Shown: positions 52,479 to 64,000 of the stretch, in pieces
Position numbering within the stretch: position 1 is the first letter of the stretch
Layout: each line of letters starts with the position of its first letter
Source: Artemisia argyi
Lineage: Eukaryota; Streptophyta; Magnoliopsida; Asterales; Asteraceae
Length of the DNA stretch: 64,000 nt
NCBI GenBank assembly: GCA_030686995.1
Contig: CM060686.1
Location: 75,219,757 to 75,283,756, forward strand
Reading direction: 5' to 3'
The notes under the pieces: generated by a model
Databases searched by the model: none
Seen by the model: only the letters and a program-made list of their open reading frames with translations
Told to the model about the DNA's origin: nothing
Translations under genes and position numbers: made by a program

Positions 52479-55077
52479 TCAAATTTGTTCCTTGTTGTTC
52501 CAGAAGTACTCAAGCATGTGCTCACGATAGGCCATTGCTACGTGTAGTGGATTGTCTTGAAAAGTCAATGGAAGGTAGTGACACAACCTAAAAATGAAGA
52601 TACAAACCCAAACGCCACAATCACCAAACGTATGATGCTGCATTGGGACATTGGCATAGGCTAAAGTGATCTCATAGTCATCAATTGGTATGCCTTTGTC
52701 CTTCAATACACCAACTTGATTAAGATAACAAAGAAGCTGATATGGCAACCTAGCCCTCATATCTTTCCACCATGGGTGGTGGCTATCCTTCGCCCATTCA
52801 GCCGAATCATAGAAGGTAACAAGCCCCGTACGGATGACCAGCTCAGCAAGACACCAATGCTAGTCTGGTTCATTGATGGGAAAGTATACCTGATATACAA
52901 AATATTCAAATTTAGTAAAAATCATTTCTATAACTAATTACCCTAATTAGGAATGAACAAATCCGATATACACACCTTATCAACACTTTTCAATGGAACA
53001 GGGTAACGTGAGCCGTCGGCCCAGTATTTAATGAAGTTCCCCCCAAGGACGCATAGACAGAAAAAAGAACTAATCACAACCCAATCAGCATCTGTTGGTC
53101 TGAAATGCCACATCAAGTCGATCCAAAGATTTAAATGTTGTGGATTCAAATAACATTAAAAGTAGTTAAAGGCATACTAAAGTTGATACAAAAAAAAAAT
53201 TTTAAAAATATATATGTAAAACAATAACATTTGTAAGTATATTTATCGTACATTGTCGAAAAGCCATCCTTGTCCTGCTACATCTCGACACAAGAAGGCC
53301 AACCAGAATTCTCTTCCAACAGGTATGTCTCTATAACCCCAAGGAAAACGATATAAAGGTACCTTGCCGTTCCTTACTAAAACTCTCATATATTCTGGCA
53401 CAGTGACCGTGTCCTTTTTGCATCCCTCCGGGCGTGACAAATCCTAGGTAAATTGTAGCAACTTAAATTATTGCATCGCATTTGAAAAATCAAAACATAT
53501 GACGTTTCTGCATTTATAAATAAATCATAATATACCTCTTCAAAAGGGGGGAGATTCAACACCCCGTCACTAAACACCTTCTCACGCGGTGTAACGTGTG
53601 ACGTTTTTTGAATGGGTATGGGTGACACGATAAAGTTTAGTGCCACTTGTTCTGCCGCAGTCATTGAGCGTGTTTTAGGTTTCCGAGGATATGGAGATTT
53701 GAAAGGTTTACATGCATACGTCTTCCTTACCGATGGCTTTTTTTTCTTGAAAGAGGACAATGTTATTTCCATGCAAGGTCTGTCATTACATTTAGCAACA
53801 TTTTGGTGTGAGGTCATTATCAGTTTGTCCTGCAATTACAATATTATGATACGTTAACCTACAATGTATGTTTTTCCTATATACACTAAATGTGCATCTT
53901 AAGTATTGGCACATGGAAAGAATAATTAAATAAACATCATACAAAATGGAGTTGCAATCTAGACGTAACCAAAACGCAACATAAAGTACCTCAACAAGCT
54001 TCCTTTGATCCTCAACAACATGAACATCATCTTTCTCAACAAGCTCAACATCGTCCTCCTCAATAACCTCAACATCTTCCTTTGCAACATCAGCATCCTG
54101 CTTTTCAACCTCAACATGCTCCTTTTCAAGCTCCTCAACTTCATTGATAATAGTTGTATCTTTATAAACACCCGCATCCTCCTTTTGAGGCTCAAAATTT
54201 TTGTTCAACCAACTGGTTTCTTTCGTATTACCATCTTCAATTAGTGCGTCCAAAGAACATTTTGAGTTGTTATTTTCTTCTATACCAGGTTCCACGAGGT
54301 AATCGAATTCATCGGCATAAACCATATCCTGCAAAATGTAGAAATTATGTAACACAAATACTAATTACCACCTTTATAAAATATCCAAAAAGGAAAGTGT
54401 ATGTACATACATGATCAGCAACAACAGATATTGGTACACCCGTGTTCAACACAGGTGGCGGATCTGCATTATCAGCAAGAATGAATTCCATTCCCGGATC
54501 ACATTGTGTTTGCTCAAGGGCTTCCAATAGAACATTCAATGCTGACTATTGAGAATCATCAACATCAATACCATTCAGAGAACTGCATGCGACTTGGTAC
54601 ATATCAATATCCTTGGATGAACTAGTTCCCACTTCACGATCAGCCGCCTCAACCATCTTGATTGAACCTTGTTTAACTTCACCATTAACGGCTTCAGAAA
54701 TGGAGGTCGAGGCCTGTAAATAAACACACATCCACAAATTAATTGTGAATTTTGAAGGTGTAATAATACCACACTAAATTGATCGCCGAATACCTCACAG
54801 TTCTTCAGCTTGGATGAACCACCTACAACGTCAACATTACCGGCTTTAGAATTCGATGTCGAGGCCTGTAAATAAAAACACATTAACAAATTCACTGTGA
54901 ATGATGATACAAAATGAAATTTTAAACAATATTACAACACTAAAATGATCGGCAAATACCTGAAAATGGTCCCCCTTAAATGAACAAGGTGTCTCTTCAT
55001 TACCGGCAATAAGATTTGATGTTAAGGCCTGTAAATTTAAATTAACTGTAAATATTGCTAGAACATGAAATGTGAAG

Positions 55078-55462
55078 GAATAATATAGGAGATCGTGTAA
55101 CTGATTGTGATGTTAAACTCGTAAGATATACCCTAAAAAGGGAAGTTACCAATCCACAACTTCAAATTCGGAAACAGTTACTAGTATCATAATATTTTGC
55201 ACTAGCAGCAGAATATTTTGTACTGGAGGCAGCACAATATTTTGCACTAGCAGCAGAATAAATTTTAGCAGCATTTTTTAGGGCCGAATAGTGTTTACTT
55301 TCTTGGGCCCCAAAAATAATGTTGATACTGTTTTTATAACAAACATGTGTTTGTGTTTATGTTATGTCTACTCTTAATTTACATGATGAAGTTACTGAAA
55401 AACTTATTTATTATGTAATTGGTTATAATTGCTTTTAAGAAACACATAATCGATAAATCCAA
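55078..55462 (-). repeat. duplicated spacer R1, copy 2 (inside an intron of gene G)
   Basis: Close direct copy of 49918-50302. It sits between the mini-exons ending at 55519 and starting at 55028, making that intron about 490 bp instead of about 90. No coding capacity, and I find no terminal inverted repeats. Confidence 0.75.
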
Positions 55463-55942
55463 CATTAAGTATGTGAAATATGAAGGAATAATACAACATT
55501 AAGTATGTTGGCGAATACCTGACAATGGCCAGACTTCATTGAACCACCTGCATGGTCCATATATCAATATCCTTGGATGAACCGGTTCCCACTTTACGAT
55601 CAGCCGCCTCAACCGTCTTGATTGAACCTTGTTCAAATTCACCATTGACGGCTTCACCGATGGAGGTTGAGGCCTGTAAATAAACACACGTCCACAAATT
55701 AACTGTGAATTTTGAAGGTGTAATAATACCACACTAAATTGATCACCGAATACCTCATAGTTCTTCAGCTTGGATGAACCACCTACAACGTCAACATTAT
55801 CGGCTTCACAAATGGAGGTTGAGGCCTGTAAATAAAAACACATTAACAAATTAACTTGTTACAGCTATAAAAATAAAATTTGAAGGAATAATACCACACT
55901 ACGTTGATCAGAGAGTACCCCATAATGGGCCGCCTTGATTGA

Positions 55943-56175
55943 GGCTATGTTTGGCAAAAGTAGTTGTGAGCAGTAGCAGTGAGCTGTGAGTTGTAGCTGT
56001 GAGCAGTAGCCAAAAAAGCTCACAGCTTCATAAAGAAGCATTGGGAAAATGAGCTTTCCTAAAAAATAGCAAAGCTCACAGCTCTCATGCCAAACGAACA
56101 TTAAAAATCAAAAAGCTTATTGTTCACCGCTCATTGCCCAAAAAAGCTCCAAAAAGCTTTGTGCCAAACATAGCC
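55943..56175. mobile_element. PIF/Harbinger (Tourist-like) MITE, 233 bp
   Basis: Terminal inverted repeats GGCTATGTTTGGCAAAAG / CTTTGTGCCAAACATAGCC, flanked by a 3-bp duplication TGA (55940-55942, 56176-56178). The interior is AGCTTTTT/GAGCTGTGAG-rich. The G-rich terminus with TTTGGC and a 3-bp TNA target duplication fit PIF/Harbinger MITEs. It lies inside a mini-exon of gene G; removal leaves a 72-bp exon reading ...GNYEVADGSIKAAHYG. Confidence 0.85.
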
Positions 56176-58324
56176 TGAACCATCTGCAACTTCATAATTA
56201 CCGACAACACAAGTCGACGTTGCGGTCTGTAACTAAGAAAGGATTAGTAAATTAACTGTCAATGTTGGTAGAAAGTGGAACATTAGATAACAATACAACC
56301 CTTGCGCTAACCTTTGAAATTTCAGGATTCACTTGAGCTCTTATCTTCAAGGCAATCTCCATATCTATCATTCTTTTTTTCACTTCATTGATTTCATTGA
56401 CAAGGTCCAGATTTTGTACACCATCCACCCCGTTCTCTATACAATCAAATTTTTGTTTCAACTCCTGAAAGTCAGCGATAAGTTTCGCTATATCAGCATT
56501 AGGTGCTACTTCGTCCACAACAACCTCATTTACACCTTCAACAACCGGTTCTTTAGGGATTTCAGATTCTACATTTGCATTAATGCTTACTGCTTGTTGA
56601 ACCTTTTGTTCAACATTTCCATCTTTCACAACATTGCCGTTTTGGTCAACATTTTCAGTTACATGGGTGCCTTTGACAGTGGATGCCCTCAACTTCCACC
56701 TTGATGACTTCGACACGACTGCCGTCCTTTTTATCCCCCTTCTAAATTCGCCAGAATGACTACTAGCCAACACATTGAAATAATCAACACTAATAATATA
56801 CCAAGGCGCCTTCAACTCTTTACTGGTTGGAGCAAGGTCAATGATAGGATCTGAATCTAATAATAAAACCCAAAAAAATAAATAAACAAAATTGTTTCAT
56901 TATTAAATGTAGATTCTTGTATGTGTATCGCATTATCACATAATTTATAAGAAGACAAATTACGTGTAATAAGCAAGCTGATTTTCAACATTAACATTAG
57001 CATGACTAAAACAGATGGATGTGGTTACCGGGCCAAAGAGTGTCTTATAATCCGATTTTTCAAACTTCCCTTTCTGTGACCAAGCAATGCCATGTGGGAT
57101 CGCATCATCATCTTTGTTCCACCAAATCAAACTCTTCGGGAAGCTCTCTAAGATCCATATCTGTGCAAAAAGTGTTAAATTAGACAGCGACAATAATAAG
57201 AACTTACTAACAATAGGAAGAGTGATAAATCACAACATTTAATCACTCTATATATTATGCTAACCTTGAAAGCCCAGACAAACCCATAAAGGTTATATGT
57301 CGAAACAAAATCTGGGTTGTCTCCTTGTTTGTCGTATGATGTTTGGCATGCTTAGGAACAACATTTATAGTTCTAAGATAGAATATCTTCCACAATTACT
57401 CGCCCCAAGGAAAGGCATTAAATGCGGAAAAATCCCCCACTAAACACATAATATGTTTAGGTATGTTGAACCTTTGTTCACGTCCACTGAAAATAACCTC
57501 AGACACAACCACAAGACAAATCCTAAAGGCATCCTCATCCGACAAAGCTAACCAAGTCTTTTCAAATTTATCATTCAAAACTATATCAACAAACTGTTTG
57601 CCCTTTACATGGTACTTGCTGGGTCCCGGTAGACATTTATCAGGAAACACACACTCACAAAAAGGAACGTAAGTAATTTCCTTATCATCAACTACTGAAA
57701 ATTTCCCAAATCTAAGACCAGTAATTAAACAAGATTATTTCCTTCCAAAATGTAGCCTATTATCACCAATGTGGTAAATAATTGGGGAGCAAGCATCGGG
57801 GACATATACTTGATGTTGCAAAACATAATTCATTAGATGACTATCATAACCTGGTTTACCGGGAACGTCTAACCAAGGCCTAAATATGGAGCTTTTGAAC
57901 AAGTTATACCGATTTGTATTTATTTTCAATTTGGCTTTGATACCTGGGAGTAACTTCACTAAAGACCTAACATTTACCTTAACATCAAGAAGCGGGTTAT
58001 AATTTTTCATCAAAAAATTAACTGGTGAGCGTTAGGGTTTTATAGGGTTGTCGTGGGAATGTTGAAAAAAGATGTGCAACTGCCTCTTGGATGAAGTGTG
58101 TGTGTGTGATTTGGCGAAGCAGAATTTGTGTGAAGAAGGGATTGATTTTGGGGAAGAAGAAAGGATTAGTAAATGAGATTTTTAGTATAGTGTGTGTTTT
58201 TGATATCTGGAAGATGAAATGTTTTTTAGTATAGTGTGTGTTTTTGGTTTTTAAAATTTTTAAACAATTTTTAAATTTTATGTATGTATTTTCTAAAATT
58301 TTATGTATGTATTTGTGTATTTTA

Positions 58325-58759
58325 GGTTAATTCTCTAAATAGACAAGTATTAAGTATTTGTTAGAAAGTCAAAGTATTTTACGGAGTGGGTCAAAAAAGG
58401 ACACTTTTTTACCAATAAGTAGCCCAACACATTAAATGCGAGTAGCCCAAAGGCGTTGGTCTACCAGTGGTACTGTAGCAATATTTTAATAATATATGAG
58501 GTTTGACCTTTTTTTCACAAAATGACAAAAATATGGTAGCCCAGACAGAACAGTGGTAGCCCAAAGTACACATAGGGGACAAGTTTTACACCTAGCTTAC
58601 ACACCTATACCTGATGTACCTTTGTAAGTATACACGTGTCAACGTTTTAACTATGGTAGCCTAGGTCCAAAGTAGCCCATGTCTAAAATGAGAATTTTAA
58701 GATTCTGGTCTAGAAAATATTAACACCTTGGGCTACCGGTCCATTTCAAGAATTAACCC
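58325..58759. mobile_element. MITE-like element with TAGGGTTAATTC termini and internal GTAGCCCA repeats
   Basis: Left terminus GGTTAATTCTCTAAATAGAC pairs with the inverse of the right terminus (GGGTTAATTCTTGAAATGGAC), about 18 of 21 matching. TA flanks both sides (58323-58324, 58760-58761); no longer duplication is evident. Inside, GTAGCCCA or a close variant occurs six times on the plus strand and once inverted near the right end. The superfamily is uncertain (Mutator-like or Tc1-like). Confidence 0.5.
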
Positions 58760-59685
58760 TACAATATAGTACCTTGAAACATGAAATGTTAACATTGATA
58801 CAACACTAAAATAAAACACCTGAAAAAGCTATCAAGTATCAACTAACGGCTTCCGATGTAGCGGTCTGAACTTTGTAAACCAAGATCCGAACGGTGTTGG
58901 CGACGCCGACGAACATGTGTTGAGGACAAATCGCTGATAAAAAGATTGACAAAAAAGTAGATTATAAGCTTCATTGTGACGACGACGTATATTATAGAAT
59001 GATTTCCGACTACAAATACATACTTGACTTGACTGGATTTTGCAGAGAAGACAAGGGATTAAGGACGAAGATGTCGTGGTTTTGAGATATCAGAAGGAAG
59101 ACGATTTTAAATTTTGAAGAAAGAGTGTATGCTATGGTGAATCAGATTTAGAGTTCGTTTGGTTTGTTAATAGATTTGGATTTGGATTTGAATTAAGATT
59201 TGGTATAAATTTTTGAAAAAAAGTAGAGAGAGAAAATATATAAATAATATAATAGTAATTATTATTTAAATATTAAAATAATAAAAATATTTACAGAGTA
59301 TAATAAAAATGAAGTTGTTACCTAAAAAGGGGAGAGGGCCTATGTCATTTGCAAAGAAGACAAATATATTTGCCAGTAAACCTATTTGAATGTCAGTAAA
59401 CCGGATAAAATTGATGCCTTTTCTGCAATCCTCTGTATTCAGGCTTAATGTTTCTATTTAAAACCCAAAACCTCAACCAAACAATTTTGTTTACTTTTGT
59501 ACCCAATCCGGATGGCTAAGACCTCAAAACAAACTGCTCCTCAGAGGAGTGGTGAATACCTACATTACCCTTCTAATTTATTTAATGATAATATTTCATT
59601 TTAAGTTGATAATTTCCACATGTCATTTATTAATTGGCTCCCTACACTTCTCACTTTAAGCACTAGTTTACATGAACCTCATTCA

Positions 59686-59686
59686 T

Positions 59687-59718
<32 letters not shown>
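59686..59718 (+). repeat. (CT)n(TA)n microsatellite
   Basis: CTCTCTCTCTCTCTCT followed directly by TATATATATATA, about 490 bp upstream of the malic enzyme start codon. Confidence 0.9.
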
Positions 59719-60203
59719 AAACAGGGTTGATTCGGGTCACTTCAAATCCGACGGGTCTAACCAGGTTTCGAAAATATGAAAACCGGTTTTATTTGACTCG
59801 TTTTCTCGACTGGAACCGGTTGGGTTGAACCAGTTTATTTTTCATGTATTACCCATAAAAAAATTATCACTACAACTACATACCACTATAAAATCTCGTT
59901 GCTATGTATTTGATAGAAATAAAATTCAAACAAATCATTTAATAAGTTAGTTGTCAATTGTTATCAACTTATTATTTCATTTTTATTTTCTATGGTCACC
60001 TTCATTTTAACCCGACCCGACCCAACACCCCACTTGCCGTCACCAAAAATATCCATTGACTCAATCAATCAAAAGTCAAAGGAATTTAAATCTCTCACTT
60101 TCTAAAAGTAGCAGGTTACTACCACTACTGCATGATCTTATTCTTCTTCCCCCAATTATTTAGGGCACACTGAAATAAATCCTTTTCAAATCGAATAAAA
60201 ACA

Positions 60204-63843
<3,640 letters not shown>

Positions 63844-64000
63844 GTTTAGATCCATTATTTGAAGACCTCTGAAGCTTTTTTTTAACTTCTGTGACATAAA
63901 AGTGAATTGTTCTTGATTCATCTTATTCATGATTGAAAGATAACCCCTTAAGAAACAACAAATAGAAATATCTATGTTGCTAATGATGAACGATGGGATG

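Larger units (their letters stand above)
54411..56226 (-). repeat. array of homologous phase-0 mini-exons in gene G
   Basis: Units each begin after TTTACAG (or similar) with a codon string like ASTSxSEAxN and end at a GTATTC/GTATTT donor. They are 56226-55919 (72 bp after removing the MITE and 3-bp duplication), 55825-55754 (72 bp), 55673-55519 (155 bp, frame-disturbed), 55028-54960 (69 bp), 54865-54794 (72 bp) and 54713-54411 (303 bp, one TAG). Introns between neighbouring copies are about 80-100 bp and also homologous, except one enlarged by spacer R1. The same unit types occur in locus F. A relic unit may lie at 58780-58870. Confidence 0.75.
52479..58013 (-). pseudogene. DUF1985 / Ulp1-protease transposon-associated gene G (multi-exon, degenerate)
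   Basis: Minus strand, ATG at 58013. The N-terminal exon (58013 to about 57269) has VPDACSPIIYHIGDNRLHFG, a stop, then CLITGLRFGKFSVVDDKE and VFPDKCLPGPSKYHVKGK: a DUF1985-like domain with another stop at 57396 and a frameshift near 57345. The next exon has WILESFPKSLIWWNKDDDAI. Exon 56856-56312 is a coiled coil (FQELKQKFDCIENG). Then mini-exons (see separate entry), an acidic Glu/Val-repeat exon (54330-53992), a basic exon (53830-53537), and a Ulp1/C48 protease-like end: VPLYRFPWGYRDIPVGREFW, DLMWHFRPTDADWVVIS, HWCLAELVI with the catalytic His (one stop just before it), TFYDSAEW with Asp, and GDCGVWVC with Cys. Ulp1-type proteases cut SUMO; this form is typical of plant Mutator-like or other DNA transposons. 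No transposase is visible. Confidence 0.7.
58014..60203. other. intergenic between gene G and the malic enzyme gene
   Basis: No gene recognised. It holds G's upstream region, a duplicated TTTTTAGTATAGTGTGTG phrase (58178, 58212), the MITE-like element below, a relic resembling the G mini-exon/intron unit (58780-58870), AT-rich DNA (59220-59300) and a (CT)n(TA)n microsatellite at about 59686-59718. 59730-60030 contains CGGGTC and GACCCG motifs in opposite orientation that could be another degenerate repeat. The 250 bp before the malic enzyme ATG should hold its promoter, but I see no clear TATA box. Confidence 0.5.

Noticed and set aside
59730..60030. candidate repeat with CGGGTC / GACCCG ends
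   Set aside because: Inverted similarity is too short and the flanks show no target duplication, so it was not called as an element.

Overview
This is a plant nuclear genome window, almost certainly from a dicot of the daisy family (Asteraceae). The gag, pol and extra-ORF protein families of its retrotransposons are ones I associate with Tanacetum, Artemisia and lettuce-type genomes. That assignment is family recognition, not a database search. Only one ordinary host gene is visible: the 5' part of a mitochondrial NAD-dependent malic enzyme gene (alpha/62-kDa type) at the right edge. The other roughly 58 kb is nested transposable elements plus two degenerate transposon-associated genes on the minus strand.

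Layout. 1-4440: 5' half of a minus-strand Ty1/copia element (element D), with gag-like ORF, primer-binding site (PBS) and 335-bp LTR. 4441-6965: AT-rich DNA without genes. 6966-35350: a decayed SIRE-like copia element (element A) with gag C-terminus, protease, integrase, RT, RNase H, a very long additional ORF (aORF) and a 3' LTR. Four other elements sit inside A. They are a Stowaway MITE (TSD TA), a 10-kb copia element B (9599-19565, TSD CTAGA), a reverse-oriented solo LTR (22270-23975, TSD ACAAC) and a non-autonomous Ty3/gypsy-like element C of the same LTR family (28380-34976, TSD AGCAT) that splits A's 3' LTR.

35351-49917: an intron-bearing minus-strand locus (F) coding a retrotransposon-type aORF domain followed by small exons. 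A 12-kb chromovirus-type Ty3/gypsy element E (36135-48211, TSD GATGA, nearly identical 3-kb LTRs, one uninterrupted 1474-codon gag-pol) is inserted inside one 72-bp exon of F. 49918-58013: a duplicated spacer, a GRF-zinc-finger pseudogene (H) and a large DUF1985/Ulp1-protease pseudogene (G), all minus strand. G has a set of 69-72-bp phase-0 mini-exons homologous to those of F, and one of them is interrupted by a PIF/Harbinger-like MITE. 58014-60203: intergenic, with another MITE-like element. 60204-64000: NAD malic enzyme, nine exons visible, running off the window.

The most noteworthy signals are (1) the mini-exon array shared between F and G, whose 72-bp unit length is restored exactly when the two unrelated insertions are removed; (2) the apparently young gypsy element E, whose RNase H domain lacks its middle part although the reading frame is open; (3) five hairpins with 10-bp arms and 6-nt loops in copia element B, lying upstream of each of three putative transcription units and also inside its coding region; (4) two LTRs of B that share the 3' third but not the 5' part. 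Coordinates of LTRs, TSDs and splice sites were read by eye. All family names are recognitions that need a profile search for confirmation.
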